DNA of 25,576 bases from CAYPKW01 sp964411425 (GTDB lineage: Bacteria; Pseudomonadota; Alphaproteobacteria; Dongiales; Dongiaceae), in assembly GCA_964411425.1 (NCBI GenBank), contig CAYPKW010000031.1:1-25576 (forward strand), read 5' to 3'. The position numbers and the translations under genes were made by a program. Position 1 is the first letter of the stretch. Every line of letters begins with the position of its first letter. Below are positions 1 to 6,372 of the stretch, piece by piece. The notes under the pieces were generated by a model, which did not search any database, was not told the DNA's origin, and was given only the letters and a program-made list of their open reading frames with translations.

Positions 1-146
1 GCCGGCGGCGCAAGCAGGCGCTGCTGCACCACTTCGGCTCGGCGCGCACGGTGGCCGGCGCCGGTTTGGCCGACCTCGCCGCCGTGCCCGGCATCAGCAC
101 GGCGGTGGCGAAGAAGATTTATGACCATTTCCACGACCGCGGCTAG
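1..146 (+). CDS. uvrC: UvrABC excinuclease subunit C, C-terminal end (partial)
   Basis: Only the last 47 codons are present, reading from position 3 to a TAG at 144-146; the rest lies left of the window. UvrC makes the dual incisions in nucleotide excision repair with UvrA and UvrB in the cytoplasm. The tail shows the helix-hairpin-helix pattern typical of the UvrC C-terminus: HHFGSARTVAGAGLADLAAVPGI is visible in two pieces (HHFGSARTV, then LAAVPGIS), followed by TAVAKKIYDHFH. This domain binds single-/double-strand junctions. In many alphaproteobacteria uvrC is followed directly by pgsA; here pgsA lies 3 kb further on, behind an accessory block. The call is confident because of both motif and neighbourhood. 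Confidence 0.9.
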   Translation, partial: RRRKQALLHHFGSARTVAGAGLADLAAVPGISTAVAKKIYDHFHDRG

Positions 147-182
147 CGGTGCGACTCTGAAAGATGATACCCCGTGCGATGT

Positions 183-282
183 TTTTCGGTTGTCGCCCCG
201 GCCAAGCGGCACAGCCGCGCGAGCCGGGGTCCATGGCGCCACAGGCAAGATGGATGCCCGCGTCAAGCGCGGGCATGACAAG
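183..282. repeat. Intergenic palindromic repeat downstream of uvrC
   Basis: Two hairpins stand side by side after uvrC. The first pairs CCCCGGC (196-202) with GCCGGGG (223-229). The second is a perfect 9-bp stem, ATGCCCGCG (254-262) with CGCGGGCAT (268-276), around the loop TCAAG. Such GCCCGCGTCAAGCGCGGGC-type units are common dispersed repeats in alphaproteobacteria. The second could also end uvrC transcription, but no T-run follows it. Confidence 0.65.
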
Positions 283-310
283 AAGAGGAAGCAAATGTCG
301 GATTCGATCT

Positions 311-496
311 ACTAGCAGGCTGCTGAAAAACGTGAATCGATTGCCTCATGGTTCGAGACGGCCGCTGGCGCGGCCTCCTCACCATGAGGCATAATCAACG
401 ACATCAACGCGTTGCCTCATCCTGAGGAGCGCCCATCAGGGCGCGTCTCGAAGGAGAGGCAACGCGTTCCAAGATATTTTTCAGCAGCCTGCTAGT
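311..496. mobile_element. 186-bp MITE-like element with perfect 20-bp terminal inverted repeats
   Basis: The ends ACTAGCAGGCTGCTGAAAAA (311-330) and its exact reverse complement (477-496) bound a 186-bp non-coding unit. No transposase is inside, so it would depend on one supplied from elsewhere. The outermost CTAG on each side could be a duplicated target of the YTAR kind, which would put the element itself at about 316-491. The interior holds two nested hairpins (about 339-396 and 406-468) that resemble those at 8444-8638. The family of the parent transposon is not known from this sequence. Confidence 0.75.
339..468. repeat. Two-hairpin repeat cassette, copy 1 (inside the MITE)
   Basis: Hairpin A pairs TTGCCTCATGGT (341-352) with ACCATGAGGCA (381-391), with an inner GGCCGC/GCGGCC stem. 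Hairpin B pairs AACGCGTTGCCTC (406-418) with GAGGCAACGCGTT (456-468), a perfect 13-bp match, around a core with CCTGAGGAG and CGTCTCGAAGGA. The same A-then-B order recurs at 8444-8638 with different arm sequences in B. Confidence 0.7.
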
Positions 497-565
497 GGAA
501 TGGGAATCATGCGTCCGATTCACTACACTTTCGCAAACACGAATAACGGGAGGGGGAAAGGAACC

Positions 566-1171
566 ATGAGAGACCCGATCAAGGCCGGGCTTGCGGTCCT
601 TGTTCTGTCCCTGGGCCTCGCCGCTCCGGCGGCAGCGGGGCCGTTCGAGGATGCGTCGGCCGCCTACGAGCGCGGGGACTACGCGACCGCGCTGCGGATT
701 TGGCGTGCGCTGGCCGACCAGGGCGACATCCGCGGCCAAACCCTCCTCGGGTCAATGTACGACGCCGGCCAGGGCGTGCCGCAGGACGACGCCGAGGCGG
801 TGAATTGGTACCGCAAGGCCGCCGACCAGGGGGACGCCGGCGCCCAGAACAACCTCGGCCTCATGTACGACCTCGGCCGGGGCGTGCCGCAGGACGACGC
901 CGAGGCGCTGAAGTGGTACCGCAAAGCCGCCGACCAGGGCTACGCCCGCGCCCAGAACAACCTCGGGCTCATATACGACAACGGCCAAGGCGTGCCGCAG
1001 GACTACGTGCAGGCGCACATGTGGTTCAACCTGGCCGCCGCGCGCTCCCCGGCGTCGCAGACTGAAATGCGCGACAGGGCCGTCAAGAACCGCGACCGAG
1101 TCGCCGCGAAAATGACTCCGGCGCAGATCGCCGAGGCGCAGAGGCTGGCGCGCGAGTGGAAGCCGAAATGA
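566..1171 (+). CDS. Secreted/periplasmic Sel1-repeat (SLR) protein
   Basis: This 201-aa protein has a signal peptide (hydrophobic run about residues 7-24, AxA-type cleavage near 24) and then three Sel1-like repeats at about residues 55-90, 91-126 and 127-162, each with the LGxMYxxGxGVPQDxxxAxxWYRKAA pattern broken over the repeat. Sel1 repeats form alpha-helical solenoids for protein-protein contacts; the partner is unknown. A C-terminal segment (MTPAQIAEAQRLAREW) resembles the usual end of short SLR proteins. The ATG at 566 is chosen because AGGGGGAAAGGA precedes it and it begins the signal peptide. Repeats 1 and 2 are nearly identical at the DNA level with a 108-bp period, pointing to recent internal duplication. 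The last third of the gene is duplicated at 1922-2157. Confidence 0.85.
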   Translation: MRDPIKAGLAVLVLSLGLAAPAAAGPFEDASAAYERGDYATALRIWRALADQGDIRGQTLLGSMYDAGQGVPQDDAEAVNWYRKAADQGDAGAQNNLGLMYDLGRGVPQDDAEALKWYRKAADQGYARAQNNLGLIYDNGQGVPQDYVQAHMWFNLAAARSPASQTEMRDRAVKNRDRVAAKMTPAQIAEAQRLAREWKPK

Positions 1172-1194
1172 CCGCCGAGCGCCGGAAAGCCGCG
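959..1194 (+). repeat. Direct repeat, left copy (Sel1 gene 3' part)
   Basis: The segment from residue 132 of the Sel1 protein through about 23 bp past its stop is repeated without gaps at 1922-2157, 963 bp downstream. Identity is high from GGACTACGTGCAGGCGCACA onward and lower in the first 50 bp. Confidence 0.8.
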
Positions 1195-1276
1195 AACCGG
1201 TCCACGCGGCGAGGACCGCGGGATCGGTATTGCGCTAAAGTCGAAGTTAGCCGGGACGGGCACTGAGGGGGTGAGA

Positions 1277-1885
1277 ATGCCAAAGGATGGCGAGAAGCAC
1301 GTTCTGCTGTGCAAAGTATGCGAGAAGCACGTTAGTGCCAGCACAGTTGGGGGATATTCGTTTGTTCATGACGAGATCGGGGAACCGTTTCGATTCGCGT
1401 TGCACCGGTGTCCGAGTTGTAGCGAACCGATTCTTACTCTCCAAGAGCATGACGAGCAGCGCGGCTGGGGCGACCCAACGATTCTCTATCCCGAACAGTA
1501 TAAACAACTGGGTCTCGATGTCCCTGGCACGATCAGATCGTCGTATGACGAAGCTGTGAAAGGATTTATGGCGCGCACTTACACTGCGTCAGCGCTCATG
1601 TGCCGGCGAACGCTGGAAGCGCTCGTAGCGGAGAAGGTGTCCAAGAACGCTCCTCTCGGAAAAGGGATACAGGAACTCAAAGCCTGTGGCCTCATAGATT
1701 CACACATTTACGAGTGGGCGGAAATGCTAAGGGTATCCGGCAACAAGGCGGCCCACGACGTTGGTAAGAATGTATCGAAACAGGATGCCCAGGACCTGAT
1801 CGAGTTCTGCCACGCTCTGATTGAGTATATCTTCACGTACAAGGAGAGATTTGAAAAGTTCAAACGCCGCGCGAGACGGCTATGA
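1277..1885 (+). CDS. DUF4145-domain protein with N-terminal zinc ribbon
   Basis: This 202-aa protein has four cysteines in two pairs (C12-x2-C15 and C45-x2-C48, the latter in HRCPSCSEP), a likely zinc ribbon. A helical DUF4145 domain follows at about residues 85-190, seen in MCRRTLEALV and the conserved NKAAHD near 156-161. DUF4145 occurs alone and fused to restriction-type proteins; its biochemical role is not settled. A GTG at 1271 is in frame, but ATG 1277 sits 6 bp after GAGGGG and is preferred. Base composition is visibly more AT-rich than the flanking chromosome, and the gene lies between a Sel1 gene and a duplicated Sel1 tail, which suggests acquisition by transfer. Function is unknown; a role in defence is only inference. 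Confidence 0.75.
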   Translation: MPKDGEKHVLLCKVCEKHVSASTVGGYSFVHDEIGEPFRFALHRCPSCSEPILTLQEHDEQRGWGDPTILYPEQYKQLGLDVPGTIRSSYDEAVKGFMARTYTASALMCRRTLEALVAEKVSKNAPLGKGIQELKACGLIDSHIYEWAEMLRVSGNKAAHDVGKNVSKQDAQDLIEFCHALIEYIFTYKERFEKFKRRARRL

Positions 1886-1921
1886 AGATTCAACAGACAT
1901 CTCAGTAGGCGAACGGAACAA

Positions 1922-2134
1922 AACCTTGGGTTCATGTTTGTCGACGGCTGGGGCGTGCCGAAGGACTACGTGCAGGCGCACATGTGGTTCAACCTGGCCG
2001 CCGCGCGCATCCCGGCATCGCAGACTGAAAAGCGCGACAAGGCCGTCGAGAACCGCGACCTCGTTGCCGCGAAAATGACTCCGGCGCAGATCGCCGAGGG
2101 GCAGAAGCTGGCGCGCGAGTGGAAGCCGAAATGA
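1922..2134 (+). pseudogene. Truncated Sel1-repeat gene tail (duplicate)
   Basis: Codons from 1922 encode NLGFMFVDGWGVPKDY and then a stretch nearly identical to the end of the Sel1 protein at 566-1171, ending with the same REWKPK and TGA. There is no signal peptide and at most one repeat, so it is a fragment, not a gene, although an internal ATG at 1934 could give 66 residues. It reads in the same frame as the DUF4145 gene, whose stop is only 36 bp before the homology starts. Confidence 0.8.
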
Positions 2135-2157
2135 CCGGCGAGCGCCGGAAAGCCGCG
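1922..2157 (+). repeat. Direct repeat, right copy
   Basis: Ungapped match to 959-1194, including about 23 bp of non-coding DNA after the stop (AGCGCCGGAAAGCCGCG in both). The pair brackets the DUF4145 gene. Confidence 0.8.
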
Positions 2158-2381
2158 CGCTCCGCGCGAACGCGCCGATCAAATCGGCCGCCATCCGCGC
2201 CGGATTCCCGACCGTCGGTGTCGTCGAGGTGGGAACAAGTCGCTCTGCTGACGCGGAGCACGACAAGGGGCGCCGCGCTTGGCAAACCATAACAAACCTG
2301 GGCATATATACCCTTGGCGTATGTCCCGACTTGGAGTAGGGTTGCAGACTTCCGCAACCAACGCGAGTCGAGGTTCCTAAA
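2158..2381. other. Intergenic stretch with a possible coding remnant
   Basis: Reading from about 2160 to a TAG at 2337-2339 gives an open stretch including KSAAIRAGFPTVGVVEVG and NLGIYTLGVCPDLE. Its first half has the G/C-ending codons of a real gene, but it has no credible start or ribosome site, and I do not recognise a family. It may be the tail of a gene cut by the Sel1 duplication. Nothing else was seen here. Confidence 0.2.
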
Positions 2382-3086
2382 ATGCAGAACTTCCGAAGAT
2401 GGCTGCGAGGATTCGGCATCGTCGGCAACGCACTGGCGAATATCCTACAGGTTCTCACAGCCAACCTCGGTGTCGCTTTGACCGCTGCGGGAGGCATTCT
2501 GGCGGCGATTTGGTTTGAAGCGCGCCAGTTCTTTTTGGACCCCGCCGTTCAAGTCGGAATGGGCGTATTTCTCGCACTCTTGTGGACCTGGATCGGCATC
2601 ACGACCCTCCGGGACCGAAAGAAGCCGCGCGTGATTCGGGCGGAGAGTGACTACGCTTACGGGCTAACATATGAGGGGTTCGTACCGGTATATGAACCGC
2701 GCAATGAAGAAGCCGCCTTACAATTCGGGTTGCAGCTTCGGAACTACAGCACTGGCCCGATCCGCTATAGCATCGAGACGTTTGATGTAAGGATCGAAGA
2801 TCGAGCGCTCCCGCGGTTCAAGTCGGGCAGCCTATCCGGCTATCTAGCGCGGGGAGCTGGACGTACCTCAAGGGCGGTTCCCTTCAAGAGGGAAAGCATC
2901 ATCTCATTCTTTGGTAAGAGAATGATTGGTTCGGCTGAGGTTGCCATAACTTATGGACACCCAATGGCCCCGCCAGTGAGACGGCTCAAGATTTCCCTAG
3001 AATTGACGTTGGTGTTTAACGATCCCCCGCCCATGGGCTTCATCGCCGCTATTCTCGACGAAACCGACGAACCGTTTACGCAGTGA
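2382..3086 (+). CDS. Unknown protein with two membrane helices and a soluble C-terminal domain
   Basis: I do not recognise this 234-aa protein. It has a basic N-terminus, two hydrophobic segments at about residues 22-46 and 55-76, a positively charged stretch after the second (RDRKKPR), and a C-terminal domain of about 150 residues with alternating hydrophobic patterns that look beta-rich. The charge pattern suggests the soluble domain faces the cytoplasm. GAGG lies 8 bp before the ATG. Composition is lower in GC than the chromosomal genes on either side, as in the DUF4145 gene upstream. Two-TM-plus-sensor layouts are common among effectors of defence systems, but nothing here proves such a role. 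Confidence 0.6.
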   Translation: MQNFRRWLRGFGIVGNALANILQVLTANLGVALTAAGGILAAIWFEARQFFLDPAVQVGMGVFLALLWTWIGITTLRDRKKPRVIRAESDYAYGLTYEGFVPVYEPRNEEAALQFGLQLRNYSTGPIRYSIETFDVRIEDRALPRFKSGSLSGYLARGAGRTSRAVPFKRESIISFFGKRMIGSAEVAITYGHPMAPPVRRLKISLELTLVFNDPPPMGFIAAILDETDEPFTQ

Positions 3087-3164
3087 AGGCCATGTCGCGC
3101 GGCGGACGGACCGCGACCAGGATAACCTGACCCTGGCGGCCATCCACGGTCATCGGACGCAGCA

Positions 3165-3194
3165 CTTCACGCTGCGGCAAATGCGGGCTAGAAT
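3165..3194 (+). promoter_or_regulatory. Possible pgsA promoter
   Basis: CTTCAC (3165-3170) and TAGAAT (3189-3194) are separated by 18 bp and stand 35 bp before the proposed pgsA start. CTTgAC-like -35 boxes are usual in alphaproteobacteria. The match is moderate. Confidence 0.35.
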
Positions 3195-3228
3195 CCGCGC
3201 CGCGCCCCGCCGGGCGCCGGAGGCGGAC

Positions 3229-3849
3229 GTGCTGAAGAACCTGCCGAACGCGCTGACGCTGTCGCGCATCGCCGTGATCCCGGTGCTGATCGCGCTGTTC
3301 TACGTGCCGGGCGACTGGGCGCGTTGGCTCGCCTGCATCCTGTTCACGGCCGCCGGCATCACCGACTATTTCGACGGCTTCTTCGCGCGCTCCATCGGGC
3401 AGGTCTCGGAGTTGGGCCGTTTCCTCGACCCGATCGCCGACAAGCTGCTGGTCGCCGCCGTCATCCTGATGCTGGTGGCGTTCGGTGCCATATCGGGGCT
3501 GGTGGTGCTGGCGGCCCTCGTCATCCTCATCCGCGAGATCCTGGTGTCCGGCCTGCGCGAGTTCCTGGCCGAGCTGCAGGTCGGCGTGCCGGTGAGCCGG
3601 CTCGCCAAGTGGAAGACCATGCTGCAGATGGTGGCGCTGGGCTTCCTCATCGTCGGCGACGCCGCGCCCCTCTGGCTGCCGGCGACGGTGATCGGTGAAA
3701 CCGGCCTGTGGATCGCGGCGGCCTTGACCCTCGTCACCGGCTACGACTACCTGGTGACGGGATTGCGGCACATGGCGGCCGCGCCCGGCGAGACGGGCGC
3801 GCCTTTGCCTCGGCCAGGGCCCGCGGAACTCTGGCACCCCGGACCATGA
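3229..3849 (+). CDS. pgsA: CDP-diacylglycerol--glycerol-3-phosphate 3-phosphatidyltransferase
   Basis: This membrane enzyme makes phosphatidylglycerophosphate from CDP-diacylglycerol and glycerol-3-phosphate, the committed step to phosphatidylglycerol and cardiolipin. The complete CDP-alcohol phosphotransferase motif is present: D46-x2-DG-x2-AR-x8-G-x3-D67-x3-D71 (in DYFDGFFARS and GRFLDPIADK). Several hydrophobic helices follow. An ATG at 3181 is in frame, but the GTG at 3229 gives the family's usual MLKNLPNALTLSRI start and has GGAGG 5 bp before it, so it is preferred (206 aa). The stop overlaps the mobB start by an ATGA, so the two are translationally coupled. Confidence 0.93.
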   Translation: MLKNLPNALTLSRIAVIPVLIALFYVPGDWARWLACILFTAAGITDYFDGFFARSIGQVSELGRFLDPIADKLLVAAVILMLVAFGAISGLVVLAALVILIREILVSGLREFLAELQVGVPVSRLAKWKTMLQMVALGFLIVGDAAPLWLPATVIGETGLWIAAALTLVTGYDYLVTGLRHMAAAPGETGAPLPRPGPAELWHPGP

Positions 3850-4364
3850 AGGTGTTCGGCCTCGCCGGCTGGAGCGGCAGCGGCAAGACGACCCTGCTGG
3901 TCGGCCTGCTGCCCGAGATCGTGCGGCGCGGCATCAGCGTCTCCACCATGAAGCACGCGCATCACGGGTTCGACGTGGACCAGCCGGGTAAGGATTCGTT
4001 CGCGCACCGCTCCGCCGGCGCCACCGAGGTGCTGGTCGCCTCGGCCCACCGCTGGGCGTTGATGCACGAGCACCGCGGCGCCGCCGAGCCGAGCGCGGCC
4101 GACCTCATGCGCTGCATGACGCCGGTCGATCTCCTGCTGATCGAGGGCTTCAAGCGCGAGAGCCACCCCAAGCTCGAGCTCTACCGCCGGACGAACGGCA
4201 AGCCGCTGCTCTATCCCGGCGACCCGTGCATCGTGGCGGTGGCGAGCGATGCTGCGCTCGACTGCCCGCTGCCCGTGCTGTCGATCGACGACATCCGCGC
4301 CATCGCCGACTTCGTCCTCGGCCATTGCGGGCTCAGCCGCCGCATCGTGCGGAGCGCGGAGTAG
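3846..4364 (+). CDS. mobB: Molybdopterin-guanine dinucleotide biosynthesis adaptor protein MobB
   Basis: MobB is a GTP-binding helper of MobA in adding GMP to molybdenum cofactor. The 172-aa protein begins with a Walker A loop, GWSGSGKT (residues 8-15), and contains the family motifs KHAHHGFDVDQPGKDS and LLIEGFKRE. It overlaps pgsA by 4 bp and ends 4 bp before moeA, so it belongs to the same transcript. Gene order mobB-moeA-moaD-moaE supports the call. mobA itself and moaA/moaC are not in the window. Confidence 0.92.
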   Translation: MKVFGLAGWSGSGKTTLLVGLLPEIVRRGISVSTMKHAHHGFDVDQPGKDSFAHRSAGATEVLVASAHRWALMHEHRGAAEPSAADLMRCMTPVDLLLIEGFKRESHPKLELYRRTNGKPLLYPGDPCIVAVASDAALDCPLPVLSIDDIRAIADFVLGHCGLSRRIVRSAE

Positions 4365-4368
4365 CGCC

Positions 4369-5634
4369 ATGGCCCAACTCAGCGACGACTGCTTCGCCGG
4401 CGGCGGACCGTTGATGCGGGCGGCCGATGCGCTCGATCTCATTCTCGCCCGCCTGGTCACGGTGACGGGGCCGATGAACGTTCCGCTCGCCCGCGCGCTC
4501 GACCGCATTCTCGCGGCCGACGTCTGCGCCGCCATCGACGTGCCGCGGCACGACAACTCGGCGGTGGACGGCTACGCGGTGCGTTTCTCCGACCTCGCGC
4601 CCGAGGCGGAAACCCGCCTGCCGGTGAGCGGGCGGGCGACGGCCGGCCATCCCTTGCTACGCTCGGCCCGGCCGGGCGAGGCGATCCGCATCTTCACCGG
4701 CGCGCCGATGCCGGCGGGTTCCGACACGGTGATGATGCAGGAGGACTGCCGGCGCGAGGGCGATGTCGTCGTCATCCGCCCCGGCATCCGCGAGGGGGCC
4801 AATCGGCGCCTGGCTGCTGAGGACATACGGGCCGGCAGCGTGATCCTCGCCGCAGGCCAGCGGCTGCGCCCGCAGGACATCGGGCTCGCGGCCTCGGTCG
4901 GGCTGACCGAGCTCGCGGTCTCGCGCCCGCTCGAGGTGGCGCTGTTTTCCACCGGCGACGAGCTGGCGGAGCCGGGCGGGCCGCTCCCCGCCGGCGCCGT
5001 CTACGACAGCAACCGGGCGACGTTGAGGGCGCTGCTCGAACAGCTCGGCTGCGCGGTCGGCGATCTCGGCATCCTGCCCGACCGCGAGGAGCCGGTGCGC
5101 CGCGCCCTTGCCGAGGCGGCGCGGGGCCACGACCTGCTGATCGCGTCGGGCGGCGTGTCGGCCGGCGAGGAGGACCACGTCAAGGCCGCGGTCGTGGCCA
5201 CCGGGCGGCTGCACGTCTGGCGCCTCGCCATCAAGCCGGGCCGCCCCGTGGCGCTCGGCCAGATCGACGCCGCCGGCCGCGCCGTGCCGTTCATCGGCCT
5301 GCCGGGCAACCCGGTCGCCGTCATGGTGACGTTCTACGCCATCGCGCGCCCGATGATCCTCCGCCTGATGGGGGCGAGCGACCTGGCGCCGCCCCGCTTC
5401 CGCGTGCGCGCCGACTTCGACTACAAGAAGAAGAAGGACCGGCGCGAATGGGTGCGCGCGCGCCTCGTCCCCGACGGCACCGGCGGGCTCGCGGCGCTGA
5501 AGTTCCCGCGCGAAGGCGCCGGAATCCTGAGCTCCATGGTCGAATCCGATGGGCTCGTGGAGCTGCCGGAGGAGCTGACCCGCCTCGCCGCCGGCAGCAT
5601 GGTGGACTTCCTGCCGTTCGGCGAGGTGCGATGA
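4369..5634 (+). CDS. moeA: Molybdopterin molybdotransferase MoeA
   Basis: MoeA inserts molybdate into adenylylated molybdopterin in the cytoplasm. The 421-aa protein shows DNSAVDGYAV (62-71), GDEL (196-199), YDSNR (212-216), SGGVSAGEEDHVK (260-272) and PGNPVA (312-317), all expected in MoeA. The ATG at 4369, 4 bp after the mobB stop, is taken as the start; the N-terminus before about residue 15 is poorly conserved. The C-terminal domain (about 345-421) has the beta-rich MoeA C-terminal pattern with GILSSMVESDGLVELP. The stop TGA overlaps the moaD ATG pair. Confidence 0.94.
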   Translation: MAQLSDDCFAGGGPLMRAADALDLILARLVTVTGPMNVPLARALDRILAADVCAAIDVPRHDNSAVDGYAVRFSDLAPEAETRLPVSGRATAGHPLLRSARPGEAIRIFTGAPMPAGSDTVMMQEDCRREGDVVVIRPGIREGANRRLAAEDIRAGSVILAAGQRLRPQDIGLAASVGLTELAVSRPLEVALFSTGDELAEPGGPLPAGAVYDSNRATLRALLEQLGCAVGDLGILPDREEPVRRALAEAARGHDLLIASGGVSAGEEDHVKAAVVATGRLHVWRLAIKPGRPVALGQIDAAGRAVPFIGLPGNPVAVMVTFYAIARPMILRLMGASDLAPPRFRVRADFDYKKKKDRREWVRARLVPDGTGGLAALKFPREGAGILSSMVESDGLVELPEELTRLAAGSMVDFLPFGEVR

Positions 5635-5885
5635 TGAATCTGCTCTACTTCGCCTGGCTCAAGACCAGGATCGGAATCAACGAGGAGCGGATAAGTCCGC
5701 CCGCCGAGGTGAGGACCGTGGGCGCGCTGCTCGACTGGCTGGCTCTGCGCGGGCCGGGATATGCCGCGGCGCTCGCCGACCGGCGCGTGGTGCGGGTCGC
5801 GGTGAACCAGGAATACGTCGGCCTTGACCACCCGGTCGGCCCGGACGACGAGGTGGCGCTGTTCCCGCCGGTGACGGGCGGCTAG
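5631..5885 (+). CDS. moaD: Molybdopterin synthase small subunit MoaD
   Basis: A ubiquitin-fold sulfur carrier of 83-84 aa that ends in the required double glycine (FPPVTGG). The C-terminal thiocarboxylate donates sulfur to precursor Z inside the MoaD-MoaE complex. Two adjacent ATGs (5631 and 5634) are in frame; either overlaps the moeA stop, and the difference is one methionine. moaE starts 10 bp downstream. Confidence 0.93.
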   Translation: MMNLLYFAWLKTRIGINEERISPPAEVRTVGALLDWLALRGPGYAAALADRRVVRVAVNQEYVGLDHPVGPDDEVALFPPVTGG

Positions 5886-5895
5886 ACTCCTCGCC

Positions 5896-6348
5896 ATGAT
5901 CCGCGTGCAGAGAGAAGACTTCGACATCGGCGTGGAGCTCGCGGCGCTTACCCGCGGGCGCACGGACATCGGCGGCGTTGCGAGCTTCGTCGGCATCGTG
6001 CGGGACAGCTTGCAGGGCGAGCCGCTCGCCGCCATGACCCTCGAGCACTACCCCGGCATGACCGAGAACAAGCTGGCCGGGATCGAGGCCAAGGCCAACC
6101 GGCGCTGGGCGCTGCAGGCGAGCCTCATCGTGCACCGCTACGGCCGGCTCGTTCCGGGCGAGCGTATCGTGCTGGTGGCGACCGCCGCGGCGCACCGGGC
6201 GGCGGCGCTGGAGGCCTGCCAGTTCCTCATCGACTGGCTCAAGACCGAGGCGCCGTTCTGGAAGTTCGAGGAGACCGCGGCCGGCGACCGCTGGGTCGAG
6301 GCGCGCGACAAGGACGACGCGGCCGCGCGCCGCTGGGCGGCGAAGTAG
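5896..6348 (+). CDS. moaE: Molybdopterin synthase catalytic subunit MoaE
   Basis: MoaE forms the catalytic half of molybdopterin synthase with MoaD and converts cyclic pyranopterin monophosphate to molybdopterin. The 150-aa protein has the typical GGVASFVGIVRD near residues 26-37, EHYPGM at 50-55, HR at 100-101, and the catalytic lysine region KTEAPFWK (117-124; K117 and K123 are the likely catalytic pair). Length is normal for the family. It is the last gene of the molybdopterin run; the amidase begins 24 bp later and may be co-transcribed. Confidence 0.94.
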   Translation: MIRVQREDFDIGVELAALTRGRTDIGGVASFVGIVRDSLQGEPLAAMTLEHYPGMTENKLAGIEAKANRRWALQASLIVHRYGRLVPGERIVLVATAAAHRAAALEACQFLIDWLKTEAPFWKFEETAAGDRWVEARDKDDAAARRWAAK

Positions 6349-6372
6349 CATTCCACTCGGGCGGGGTCGGTC

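Noticed and set aside
254..276. CRISPR-like palindrome after uvrC
   Set aside because: Single palindrome with no regularly spaced copies; it is a dispersed intergenic repeat.
3076..3180. Minus-strand frame reading LPQREVLRPMTVDGRQGQ and on to a stop inside the two-TM gene's end, with G/C-ending codons
   Set aside because: It continues upstream only as the antisense of pgsA, has no start of its own in the gap, and no family is recognisable. It could be a gene tail, but the antisense of GC-rich coding DNA often looks this way.
3181..3228. Upstream ATG for pgsA at 3181
   Set aside because: It adds 16 residues not typical of PgsA, has no SD, and lies on the probable -10 box; GTG 3229 has GGAGG and the family's usual start.
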